64,000 nt of DNA from Spirochaetae bacterium HGW-Spirochaetae-1 (lineage in GTDB: Bacteria > Spirochaetota > UBA4802 > UBA5550). The notes beneath the pieces are model-generated. The model did no database searches. It worked only from the letters and a program-made list of their open reading frames with translations, and was not told the DNA's origin. Each line of letters opens with the position of its first letter. The stretch's first letter is position 1. The stretch covers positions 248,001 through 312,000 of the forward strand of contig PGXY01000007.1 in NCBI GenBank assembly GCA_002839375.1, in the 5' to 3' direction. The translations under genes were made by a program, and so were the position numbers. Of this stretch, positions 17,953 through 26,238 are shown piece by piece.

Positions 17953-19593
17953 ATGGATAATGAACTGTTACTCAGGAACTTTCTTCTACGGACAGCCAGG
18001 TTCTATCCCGGAAAAGAAATAGTATCTGTATATCCCGATCAGGTATTTCGATACAGCTATGCCGATTACTTTAAGCGAACCTGTCAACTGGCCCATGCCC
18101 TCAAGGCACTGGGCATAGAAAAAGGCGACCGTGTGGCCAGCTTTTCCCTCAACAACCACCGCCACCTGGAACTTTATTTCGGCGTTCCCTGCTACGGCGC
18201 CGTACTGCATACCGTCAATATCCGTCTTCCCAGGGAACACCTGATCTATATCATCAACCATGCCGAAGACCAGGTCCTCTTCATCGATGAAGACCTTCTC
18301 TTCCTCATCGAACCCATAAAGGACGAACTGACAACAATCAGGCATTTCGTGGTGCTTTCCCAGAGCGGAAAAAAACCTGAAACGACACTGTCACCGATTC
18401 ACCTCTACGATGAGTTAATATCCCAATACCCCGAAAGCTACGAATTCCCCGACAGTCTCAACGAGAGGGACCCGGCCGTAATCTGTTATACCTCCGCCAC
18501 TACGGGAAAGCCCAAAGGCGTGGTCTATTCCCATCGCAATATTGTCATGCACACCTATGGCATAGTGGCAACTCTGAGCGTCATGGAGTCCGATACTGCG
18601 CTGCACATCGTACCCATGTTCCATGTCAACGGGTGGGGAGCTCCCTTCGGGGCCCTGGCCATGGGTTGCAAGCAGGTTCTTCCCGGCAGGGATATCCTCA
18701 ATATGCAGAAACTCTGCCATATCATCGCCGAGGAGAAAATAACCTTCACGGGCGGTGTTCCCACAATATGGATGATGCTCTATGATTATCTTGAAAAAGA
18801 CGGATGGTATGACTTTTCAAGTCTCAAGACCATATTCTCCGGTGGGGCGGCATGCCCTCTTTCTCTCATGAAGGGGCTCAATGAAAAATACGGATTTCCC
18901 ATCCGCCAGGCCTACGGCATGACCGAAACATCACCAATGGCCCTGGTATCTGCTACAAAGAGCTATATGAGCGACTGGCCTATGGAAAAGATTTACGATA
19001 TCAGGAGCAGCGCCGGTATGCCTGCCCTGGGCGTGGAAATGAAAATTGTCACTGATCAGGGCAATGAAGTCAGGATGGACGGCAGGGAATGGGGCGAAAT
19101 TTATCTCAGGGGGCCCTGGATAGCCAGGGAATATTTCAAGGACCCGGAAAACACGGATAATTCATTCATCGATGGCTGGCTGCATACCGGTGATATCGCA
19201 ACTATGGACGAAGAGGGATATGTTAAACTTGTAGACCGGAAAAAAGATCTCATCAAAAGCGGCGGTGAGTGGATTTCATCGGTAGACATAGAGAATAGCC
19301 TTATGACCTGCCCCAAGATAATGGAAGCAGCGGTAATCGGTATCCCCGATGCCAAGTGGCAGGAACGGCCGCTGGCATGCATCGCTTTATACCCCGGAGA
19401 AACCATCACTATGAATGAGATAAAAGAATATCTCAAAGATAAGATCACACCGTGGTGGATACCTGAACAGTTTATCTCGATGAACCAGATTCCTAAAACC
19501 AGTGTTGGAAAATTTAACAAGCGTGAACTGAGGCAGCTCTTTTCTGAAGGCAGAATCGTCCCTGTTTCAGATAACTCCGGACAGCGGGGATAA
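17953..19593 (+). CDS. Fatty acyl-CoA synthetase (FadD-like)
   Basis: A 546-residue ANL ligase with a good GGAG ribosome site. The P-loop YTSATTGKPKGV starts near residue 177, the A5 motif is QAYGMTETSPM, the A7 region is GWLHTGDIATMDEEGY, the A8 hinge contains RKKDLIKSGGEWIS, and the C-terminal lysine is in PKTSVGKFNKREL. This full set matches medium/long-chain acyl-CoA synthetases, which convert fatty acid, ATP and CoA to acyl-CoA. It differs clearly from the ligase at 5476-7164, so it is not a duplicate. It is the last gene of the AraC/START/SDR block and ends 8 nt from the stop of the convergent murU-like gene. Confidence 0.92.
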   Translation: MDNELLLRNFLLRTARFYPGKEIVSVYPDQVFRYSYADYFKRTCQLAHALKALGIEKGDRVASFSLNNHRHLELYFGVPCYGAVLHTVNIRLPREHLIYIINHAEDQVLFIDEDLLFLIEPIKDELTTIRHFVVLSQSGKKPETTLSPIHLYDELISQYPESYEFPDSLNERDPAVICYTSATTGKPKGVVYSHRNIVMHTYGIVATLSVMESDTALHIVPMFHVNGWGAPFGALAMGCKQVLPGRDILNMQKLCHIIAEEKITFTGGVPTIWMMLYDYLEKDGWYDFSSLKTIFSGGAACPLSLMKGLNEKYGFPIRQAYGMTETSPMALVSATKSYMSDWPMEKIYDIRSSAGMPALGVEMKIVTDQGNEVRMDGREWGEIYLRGPWIAREYFKDPENTDNSFIDGWLHTGDIATMDEEGYVKLVDRKKDLIKSGGEWISSVDIENSLMTCPKIMEAAVIGIPDAKWQERPLACIALYPGETITMNEIKEYLKDKITPWWIPEQFISMNQIPKTSVGKFNKRELRQLFSEGRIVPVSDNSGQRG

Positions 19594-19601
19594 CGCATGC
19601 A

Positions 19602-19700
19602 TCACTTCACCGTCCCCAGGACCTGCCGCACCTTTTCGGGCAGGTCTTTTCTCTCCGAGAGAAGAAGTTTATCCGCCGCGGCAAGACTTTCCGGCGTGCC
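19602..19700 (-). repeat. Right copy of 99-bp direct repeat (inside murU 3' end)
   Basis: Identical to 13627-13725 apart from one base. It forms the last 99 bp of the intact murU-like gene, including its stop codon. The two copies bracket the 5.9-kb AraC-START-SDR-FadD block. Confidence 0.92.
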
Positions 19701-20315
19701 AGTGTAGCCAAGGGAATGATGTGTCACCAGAGAGGTGTAGCCCGTGTACACCACGCTGGAAAATTCAAATGAAAGATAGGGGAAGATCATCGGCGACAGC
19801 AGGGCTATCCCCATATAGTCCCAGGCCGGCTCAACCGGTGAACCCAGGGCCTTCTTGAAGTCCACGACACGGTCGCCCTGTACGGCCACGGGCGCGGGCC
19901 CATCGTTCTTCCAGGGATAGAGGACGATTGTCCCGGGGTGATGGCCTTCATGGTGAGCCGTGATGACCCGGGAAAGCTCCAGGTCGCAGATGATGTCGCT
20001 GTTGATGATGATAAAATCATCCTCGCCGAACCAGGATTGGCACTTTTTAAGTCCGCCGCCCGTTCCCAGGATACTATCCTCGATTGAGAAAGAGACATTC
20101 ATGCCAAAGGAGTCGTTCCCGGCAAAAAAATCCATGACATCCTCATGACGATAATGCACATTGCACATGATATCACTGATTCCCGCTTCTTTCAGCATGG
20201 CCAGGGCGTAACAGATCACGGGAATGCCCGCCACGGGCACCAGGGACTTGGGGACACGCTCCGTAAGGGGACGGAGCCGCTCACCGAAACCGGCCGCAAG
20301 CAAAAAGGCCTTCAT
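19602..20315 (-). CDS. murU: MurU-like MurNAc-1-phosphate uridylyltransferase
   Basis: A 237-residue sugar-1-phosphate nucleotidyltransferase. The N-terminus MKAFLLAAGFGERLRPLT, then KSLVPVAGIP, carries the pyrophosphorylase signature and closely follows the Pseudomonas MurU pattern; GTGGGLKK and IINSDIICD are the sugar and metal-binding segments. It overlaps the AmgK-like kinase gene by 4 bp, the arrangement of the Pseudomonas amgK-murU pair, which converts MurNAc via MurNAc-1-P to UDP-MurNAc without MurA and MurB. Its last 99 bp are duplicated at 13627-13725, so the 3' end may derive from a recombination event. Another sugar-1-P specificity (for example mannose or glucose) remains possible. 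Confidence 0.75.
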   Translation of the reverse strand: MKAFLLAAGFGERLRPLTERVPKSLVPVAGIPVICYALAMLKEAGISDIMCNVHYRHEDVMDFFAGNDSFGMNVSFSIEDSILGTGGGLKKCQSWFGEDDFIIINSDIICDLELSRVITAHHEGHHPGTIVLYPWKNDGPAPVAVQGDRVVDFKKALGSPVEPAWDYMGIALLSPMIFPYLSFEFSSVVYTGYTSLVTHHSLGYTGTPESLAAADKLLLSERKDLPEKVRQVLGTVK

Positions 20316-21343
20316 GCTCTAACTCCCTCCCCCGGATCCATGGCTTCAAGACCGGTCAGACCCGCAATTATTCTCCAGGACGGAAGCAGTGCAGGCCTTC
20401 TCAACGCGATCATTCCCGCGCTTTCAAGAGCGGGCACGATATAGCGCTCGAATTCATATTTCTTTTTCACGGCCGTGAGATACCCGTAGCTTCCCGCTGC
20501 TTTGACAAGCCGCTGAAACGCCATGAGATCATAAAAATAGTCAAACTCTTCCCTGCCCATGGCGGTGATCCCCTTTTCAACGGCCCGGGAAAAATAGTAT
20601 TCCTTCAGCACCGCGGCGGCATGGCCGGGAATCCGTACATAGGGATCGCAGAGGAGAGAAACAAGATCATACTGGGGAAGTCCCAAGCGGGCGTCCTGGA
20701 AATCTATAAGGTAGAGGCCGCCGCGGTGCACCATGATATTCCGGGCGTGGAAATCACGATGATTGAGGACAAAGTGTTCGGGCCGGTCCAACAATGCGGC
20801 TATATCCTCAAAGGCAGCCGTCAGACCGGCCTTCATTTCCGGGGAAAGGCCGCAGCGGAAATAGCATTCCAGGGTGTTTTCGATGAAAAAATTAAATTCG
20901 TACATGAGTTTCGCCCTGTCAAAGGCCAGGGTAAAAGGAGTCTCGCCGTTTCCCCTGATGCCCTGCAGGCCTACAAGAAGATCGATACAGAGGCGGTAGA
21001 TGGGGATAACCGTGCTAATGTTTTTATCCCTGATGTGATACTCCAGCAGGTCATCACCCAGGTCCTGAAGTACCAGGAGTCCTTTCGTCTTATCACAGGC
21101 GAGAATGGCCGGTACGGGGATTCCCGCTTCATCGAGAAGCCGCTGTGTCGTTAAAAAGGGATATTCCGTGCCGGGGTATTCGGAGAAAAGGTGATCATGG
21201 CAGAGGATAAAATTTTTGTTTTCGGCATTTACCCGGTAATAAATCCTGGTGGAGGCATCTCCGGCAAGACGCGTTTTTTCTCCTGCACCCTTCATGATGC
21301 GGCCGTACAGCTCATCATCATTTTCATTTATTGCGTAGCTCAT
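20312..21343 (-). CDS. amgK: AmgK-like anomeric sugar kinase (aminoglycoside phosphotransferase fold)
   Basis: A 343-residue APH-fold kinase. The catalytic loop NHRDFHARNIM and the metal-binding LIDFQDARLGLPQYDL are intact; LAGDASTRIYYRV is the nucleotide-binding N-lobe segment typical of AmgK-type kinases. AmgK phosphorylates N-acetylmuramic acid (and GlcNAc) at C1. Its ATGA overlap with the MurU-like gene and its position 81 bp after ftsZ place it in the dcw transcription direction. If correct, MurNAc recovered from the wall would re-enter as UDP-MurNAc, the MurC substrate. Substrate specificity is inferred from pairing; the fold is certain. Confidence 0.78.
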   Translation of the reverse strand: MSYAINENDDELYGRIMKGAGEKTRLAGDASTRIYYRVNAENKNFILCHDHLFSEYPGTEYPFLTTQRLLDEAGIPVPAILACDKTKGLLVLQDLGDDLLEYHIRDKNISTVIPIYRLCIDLLVGLQGIRGNGETPFTLAFDRAKLMYEFNFFIENTLECYFRCGLSPEMKAGLTAAFEDIAALLDRPEHFVLNHRDFHARNIMVHRGGLYLIDFQDARLGLPQYDLVSLLCDPYVRIPGHAAAVLKEYYFSRAVEKGITAMGREEFDYFYDLMAFQRLVKAAGSYGYLTAVKKKYEFERYIVPALESAGMIALRRPALLPSWRIIAGLTGLEAMDPGEGVRA

Positions 21344-21424
21344 AGCACAATCCGTATAACATGGAACAGGGGGAAATCCCGGCCTCTTTGCCGGGAATTC
21401 CCCTTGTCGGGAGGATGGGAAAAA

Positions 21425-22600
21425 TTACTCCGCGCCCCTTCGCAGGAAGGCCGGTATATCCAGGTCTTCGTTGGAAAAATCGCGTTTTCTTCTTTTTTCA
21501 TAGTTGAGTGAAAAGGTATTGGAGCCGGGCTGCTGCCTGCCATGAGGCTGGGCGTCCTGGCTTCCTTCGATGACGGTGAGGGTTGTTCCGGTTTTTTTAT
21601 CCAGCTCGCTCGCCCTGGGTGTGTGGCGTGAAAGCATATTCTTCTTTTTATCAAAACCCGTTGCTATAACCGTTACCCTGACGCGGTCATCCAGCGCCGG
21701 ATCAACGGTTGTTCCAAAAATAATATTAGCTTCGGGATCGACCTGGCTGGTGACGATTTCCGTGACTTCGTTAACTTCGTGAAGAGAGAGATCATTGCCG
21801 CCTGCAATGTTGATAAGCACGGCCTTGGCTCCTTCAATGCAGGTCTCCTCGAGCAGGGGACTGTTGATGGCCATGGTTATGGCCTCCATGGCCTTGTTTT
21901 CGCCGCTGCCGATACCCACGCCCATGAGAGCATCGCCGGTCTCCTTCATAACCGTTTTAACGTCGGCAAAATCCACATTGACTATGCCTGTAACCATGAT
22001 GAGGTCGGCTATGCCCTGCACTCCCTGGCGGAGTATATCGTCGGCCAGTTTAAAGGCATCCTCAATGGGAGTTTTTCTGTCGATTATTTTGAGAAGAAGA
22101 TCATTGGGAATGGTGATGAGGGTGTCGACGCGCTGCTTTAGATTATTGATCCCCTCCTCGGCCTTCTGTGATCTTCTCTTCCCTTCCACCTTGAAGGGCT
22201 TTGTCACAACACCCACTACGAGGGCATTCTGTGCCTTGGCTATTTCAGCCACGATGGGGGCTGCCCCGGTACCGGTGCCGCCGCCCATGCCCGCGGTGAT
22301 GAACACCATGTCGGCCCCCTTCAGTGCCTTTTCCAGCTTGTCCCTGTCCTCATTGGCTGCCTCACGTCCTATATCGGGATCGGCGCCGGCCCCGAGTCCA
22401 CGCGTGAGCTTTTGTCCCAGCTGTATCTTGCTGGGTGCCAGGCTGTCGCGGAGCTGCTGAGCATCGGTGTTGGCCACGATAAATTCAACACCGTCCATGC
22501 CTGTAGCTATCATCCTGTTTACCGCGTTGGTCCCGGCACCGCCCACACCTATTACCTTGATGATAGTGTTTAGTGGTCTTTCCTCTTCTAGCTTAAACAT
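21425..22600 (-). CDS. ftsZ: Cell division tubulin FtsZ
   Basis: A 391-residue GTPase that polymerises into the division ring. [15 protein letters not shown] opens the domain, [10 protein letters not shown] is the tubulin signature, [12 protein letters not shown] and GVQGIADLI follow, and [11 protein letters not shown] carries the T7 synergy-loop region. The C-terminal tail ends [13 protein letters not shown], containing the conserved DIPAFLR peptide that binds FtsA. A very purine-rich site (GGGGGAGGAG) precedes the ATG. It is separated from ftsA by 290 bp of AT-rich DNA, so independent promoters are likely. Confidence 0.97.
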   Translation of the reverse strand: MFKLEEERPLNTIIKVIGVGGAGTNAVNRMIATGMDGVEFIVANTDAQQLRDSLAPSKIQLGQKLTRGLGAGADPDIGREAANEDRDKLEKALKGADMVFITAGMGGGTGTGAAPIVAEIAKAQNALVVGVVTKPFKVEGKRRSQKAEEGINNLKQRVDTLITIPNDLLLKIIDRKTPIEDAFKLADDILRQGVQGIADLIMVTGIVNVDFADVKTVMKETGDALMGVGIGSGENKAMEAITMAINSPLLEETCIEGAKAVLINIAGGNDLSLHEVNEVTEIVTSQVDPEANIIFGTTVDPALDDRVRVTVIATGFDKKKNMLSRHTPRASELDKKTGTTLTVIEGSQDAQPHGRQQPGSNTFSLNYEKRRKRDFSNEDLDIPAFLRRGAE

Positions 22601-22890
22601 GTCTCCTCCCCCATGTCCCCTTTGTTATGTCGCATAATAAAATATTATGTCGCATTAGGCAAGAAAAAAACCATTTTCGTATTAATTTTTATGCAAAAAA
22701 GACTTTATGTTATTATTAAAATTAATTAATATATACAGCTGATTTTGCATTAATAATACCTGTTTTTGCCCCATTAATATATACAATAATCAATTTACTG
22801 TTGCATTAATCACAAAAAATAGAGCAATCGGTCATATCAAATCTTCCCCGAAAAGGGGAAATACCACTCAATGTCTATGCAAATTTATAT
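22601..22890. other. AT-rich ftsA-ftsZ spacer with direct repeats
   Basis: 290 bp without an open frame. ATTAATATATACA occurs at 22725-22737 and 22773-22785, each followed by TTGCATTAAT (22745-22754 and 22801-22810). TTATGTCGCAT occurs at 22625-22635 and 22645-22655, a 20-bp period just upstream of the ftsZ ribosome site. Probably the ftsZ promoter region; which repeats bind a regulator is unknown. The dcw genes around it are otherwise packed or overlapping. Confidence 0.6.
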
Positions 22891-24114
22891 TTACAGATAT
22901 TCCTCAAACCACTGCTTCATTTTGTTTATCAATGATCCCTTTTTCTTCTCAAAACGTGGTTTTCCTCTGAACTGGTTCATGCGTATTCCATACTTGAGAA
23001 GACCCACGCCATTGGCATACTGGGGAGTGGCCACGACATCCTTGAGACCCACGATATCCCGCGGCGTGCCGATGCGAACCGGCATATTAAAGACACGCTC
23101 TCCGGCCTCGATGCATCCATCCATCATGCAACCTCCCCCGGTAAGTACCACGCCCGCCGCCATCATATCCTTCTTGCCGCTCTTCACCAGTTCAAGCTCC
23201 ACCATCTCCATGATCTCCGTCATGCGCGGTTCGATTATCTGCGTCAGTTCCTGCCGGAATAGCCGCCGCGGTGCACGTCCTCCCACTGAGGGAACCTCCA
23301 CCATTTCCGAAGCATCCACCAGGTCCAGAACAGCGCATCCGTATTTCCTTTTTATCATCTCGGCCGATTCAAGGGGCGTGCGCAGGCCGATGGATATGTC
23401 ATTGGTCACGTATATTCCGCCCACGGAAAGCACCGAGGTGTAGGAAACGCCCCCCTCCATGTAGATCACAATGTCCGTGGTTCCGCCGCCGATATCCACC
23501 AGTGCCACGCCAAGTTCCTTCTCATCCCTGCTGATAACGGCATCGGCCGAGGCAAGAGGGTTGAAAACGATGTCCTGGTAGGAAAACCCTGCCTTTTCCA
23601 CGGCCTTCATCATATTCTGAATGCTGGCAATGGCCCCGGTTATGATATGAACCTCGGCCTCGAGGCGGACACCGCTCATGCCGATGGGGTCCTTGATGCC
23701 CGTCTGGTCATCGACGGAAAACTCCCGCGACAACACGTGCATGATCTCCCTGTCCACGGGAATTACAACGGCCTGGGCCGCTTCCACTACTCGTTTCACT
23801 TCTGTATGTGATATGGTCCTGCTCCGATTTGTGATGGCCACGACTCCGCGGGAATTCTGTCCCTTCACATGCTGGCCGCTTATCCCCACATAGACCGTGC
23901 TGACTTCATAGCCGGCCATAAGTTCGGCGTCCTCAATGGCTTTCTGGATCGATGCGGCCGTATTATCTATATTGACGATTATTCCGTTTTTCAGGCCCGT
24001 TGACGGAGCGACTCCAACCCCGGCTACCTCGATCTGATTATTTTCGTCGAGTCTGCCGATGACGGCACAGGTCTTTGTCGTTCCGATATCTAGTCCTACG
24101 ATTATCTCTTCCAT
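22891..24114 (-). CDS. ftsA: Cell division actin-like protein FtsA
   Basis: 407 residues of the actin/Hsp70 ATPase fold. IIVGLDIGTTKTCAVIG is the phosphate-1 motif, LVDIGGGTTDIVIY the phosphate-2 motif and VVLTGGGCMMDG the adenosine motif. The inserted 1C domain (about residues 85-165) is present. The C-terminus KKKGSLINKMKQWFEEYL is an amphipathic membrane-targeting helix. It tethers FtsZ to the membrane and recruits later divisome proteins. It lies 16 nt downstream of ftsQ. Confidence 0.95.
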   Translation of the reverse strand: MEEIIVGLDIGTTKTCAVIGRLDENNQIEVAGVGVAPSTGLKNGIIVNIDNTAASIQKAIEDAELMAGYEVSTVYVGISGQHVKGQNSRGVVAITNRSRTISHTEVKRVVEAAQAVVIPVDREIMHVLSREFSVDDQTGIKDPIGMSGVRLEAEVHIITGAIASIQNMMKAVEKAGFSYQDIVFNPLASADAVISRDEKELGVALVDIGGGTTDIVIYMEGGVSYTSVLSVGGIYVTNDISIGLRTPLESAEMIKRKYGCAVLDLVDASEMVEVPSVGGRAPRRLFRQELTQIIEPRMTEIMEMVELELVKSGKKDMMAAGVVLTGGGCMMDGCIEAGERVFNMPVRIGTPRDIVGLKDVVATPQYANGVGLLKYGIRMNQFRGKPRFEKKKGSLINKMKQWFEEYL

Positions 24115-24130
24115 TTTCCCCCCCTGGATT

Positions 24131-24838
24131 TCATCTGATCACGATCATGTTGCCGTTGATGTCCAGCTTTTCCGGATAGTATTTAATCCTGTCAAGATAG
24201 CCCGTTATATAATTCAGGCGCCGTATATTCCCCTTTCCTGCTTTCATGTTCATCTCAGTCCTTCTCCCCTTCAGTTTCACCCGTATAAGGTCCGAAGGCC
24301 CGGGAGACAGTTCCGAGAGCTCCCTGTACAGGGACGGGAAAGCCCCCTTTGTCCAGGCGCAAAGTTCATGGAGGCGTCGCACCCTTTCCGAAAGTACTCC
24401 GCTCCTGATATCCTCCCTGCCGATTAAAGTCAGGGGACTGTCTTCACTGTATATTTTACCCTTCGATATAAGGCTGTAATTTTCATCAAATTCCAGCAGC
24501 AAGGTCGTCGCACCGTCCGTCACGGCCACGGGGAAAGAGGGTATCTTTTCCTTCACCCGCACTATAAGCCTGTCTCCCTTTGTGCTGATAGTATAATCCT
24601 CTATCATGGGCAATCCGCCCAGTATCGACTTCAGGGAATCCATATCCACCAGTATCCCCTTTCCCGTCGTTGCGGCCCGTACTTTTTTTATGATGTCATA
24701 TTTTGACATATACACAAGTCCCTGGAACTCGATGGATCGAAAAAGCCTCTCGTTTTTAGCTCCACCCGGACCGCCGGTGCATTCCGCGAAAATCAGCACA
24801 AGCAGGACCACTGTTATATGTATCGGTATTTTTATCAT
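24131..24838 (-). CDS. ftsQ: FtsQ/DivIB-type cell division protein
   Basis: 235 residues with one N-terminal hydrophobic helix (IPIHITVVLLVLIFAEC). A POTRA-like domain follows (FRSIEFQGLVYMSKYDIIKKV, read in two parts) and then a FtsQ-type beta region (KGDRLIVRVKEKIPSFPVAV). It is short and divergent, so the call leans on its position between murC and ftsA, the usual place of ftsQ. FtsQ links FtsA/FtsZ with the FtsL-FtsB-FtsW-FtsI synthase. The start overlaps the murC stop by 4 bp. The cysteine at the end of the helix is preceded by glutamate, which argues against a lipoprotein. Confidence 0.8.
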   Translation of the reverse strand: MIKIPIHITVVLLVLIFAECTGGPGGAKNERLFRSIEFQGLVYMSKYDIIKKVRAATTGKGILVDMDSLKSILGGLPMIEDYTISTKGDRLIVRVKEKIPSFPVAVTDGATTLLLEFDENYSLISKGKIYSEDSPLTLIGREDIRSGVLSERVRRLHELCAWTKGAFPSLYRELSELSPGPSDLIRVKLKGRRTEMNMKAGKGNIRRLNYITGYLDRIKYYPEKLDINGNMIVIR

Positions 24839-26211
24839 CCTGCCCAGTTTTTCAGTTCGTCAAGTATCATTTTTCCAGCTTTGTAAATGTCGCCGGCTCC
24901 CAGGGTTACGACAACATCTCCCCTCCTGACATGTTTCAATATGGTGGCGGGGATATCCTCAAACTTTGGAATTATCACGGGTTCCCGGCCCTCGTGCTTT
25001 ATGACGGCATCCCTGATGAGATCCGATGAAACACCATCGATGGGCTTTTCACCGGCGGGATATATCTCCGTGAAAAATATGACATCGGCATTGGCGAAGG
25101 ACTGCCCGAACTCGTCCCACAGGAGCTCGGTCCTGGTGAAACGATGAGGCTGAAAAATAACGAGGAGACGCCGGTCGAGCTTCTTAAGCGCCGCCAGGGT
25201 TGCGCGTATCTCCGTTGGATGATGACCGTAATCGTCCATGACCAGAACATCCTTTTCCTCGCCGATACGTTCGAACCGGCGCCCCACGCCCTGGAAGGCC
25301 ATGAGCCCTTCACGGATTACATTTTCCGGGAGCCCCAGTTCCAGGGCAACGGCGATGACCGACAGCGAATTAAGCACATTATGATTTCCCAGGGATGTAA
25401 TCCCGAATTCACCCAGAGGCTTATCACGGTAAAAGGCCGAGTACTTCATTTTCCCGTCTTCGAGGCGGATATTTGCGGCCCTGAAATCGGTGTCGTCGGA
25501 AAAACCATAGGTAAAAAAGGGCCGTTCGACGCGCGGCAGGATTTCCCGTACAATAACATCGTCGGTGCAAAGGACCGAGTAACCGTAAAAGGGAATATTG
25601 TTTATGTACTGGAGAAAGGCCTCTTTCACATTATTGAAATACTTATAGTGATCCAGGTGGTCCGCGTCGATGTTGGTGACGATGCCGATGGTAGGCAGAA
25701 GCTTCAGGAATGAACCGTCGGACTCATCGGCCTCGAACACGATGTATTCACCCTGGCCCGCGTAGGCATTGGAGCCAAAATTCAGGACCTTGCCGCCGAT
25801 GATGGCCGTGGGGTTTATCCCGCCGTGATACAACAGGTAAGCCAGCATGGAGGAAGTGGTGGTTTTCCCATGAGTTCCGGCCACGCCGATTCCATGCTTC
25901 AGGCGAACCAGTTCGGCCAGCATCTCCGAACGGTGTATGATGGGGATACGCCTCTTGCGTGCCTCGATTATCTCGGGATTGCTTAAATCGATCGCCGTGG
26001 ACGTAACCACAACGTGATAATCCTGTATATTTGACGCGCCGTGACCTATATAGACCACGGCGCCCATTTCCTTCAGCCTTTTTGTCTGTTCCGATTCCCT
26101 GAGATCGGAGCCGGAAACATCGTAGCCCAGATTTATGAGTATCTCGGCGATACCGCTCATGCCGATGCCGCCGATCCCCACAAAATGCATTTTTTTCGAA
26201 TTTCTAAACAA
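24835..26211 (-). CDS. murC: UDP-N-acetylmuramate--L-alanine ligase
   Basis: A 458-residue Mur ligase adding L-Ala to UDP-MurNAc. The N-terminal HFVGIGGIGMSGIAEIL binds the uridine nucleotide, GVAGTHGKTTTSSML is the ATP loop, and DDYGHHPTEIRATL is the MurC-specific motif. The listed start is a TTG at 26211 with GAGG six nt upstream; an ATG eight codons in is an alternative but would cut close to the conserved N-terminus. It follows murG by 27 nt in the dcw operon. Confidence 0.95.
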   Translation of the reverse strand: MFRNSKKMHFVGIGGIGMSGIAEILINLGYDVSGSDLRESEQTKRLKEMGAVVYIGHGASNIQDYHVVVTSTAIDLSNPEIIEARKRRIPIIHRSEMLAELVRLKHGIGVAGTHGKTTTSSMLAYLLYHGGINPTAIIGGKVLNFGSNAYAGQGEYIVFEADESDGSFLKLLPTIGIVTNIDADHLDHYKYFNNVKEAFLQYINNIPFYGYSVLCTDDVIVREILPRVERPFFTYGFSDDTDFRAANIRLEDGKMKYSAFYRDKPLGEFGITSLGNHNVLNSLSVIAVALELGLPENVIREGLMAFQGVGRRFERIGEEKDVLVMDDYGHHPTEIRATLAALKKLDRRLLVIFQPHRFTRTELLWDEFGQSFANADVIFFTEIYPAGEKPIDGVSSDLIRDAVIKHEGREPVIIPKFEDIPATILKHVRRGDVVVTLGAGDIYKAGKMILDELKNWAG

Positions 26212-26238
26212 TGTAGACCTCTTTCAATTTACCATGCG

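Noticed and set aside
5476-19593. The two acyl-CoA ligases as a duplication
   Set aside because: Their P-loops, lengths and sequences differ throughout, so they are separate branches of the ANL superfamily.
24131-24838. FtsQ as a lipoprotein
   Set aside because: The cysteine after the hydrophobic helix is preceded by glutamate, which does not fit a lipobox.
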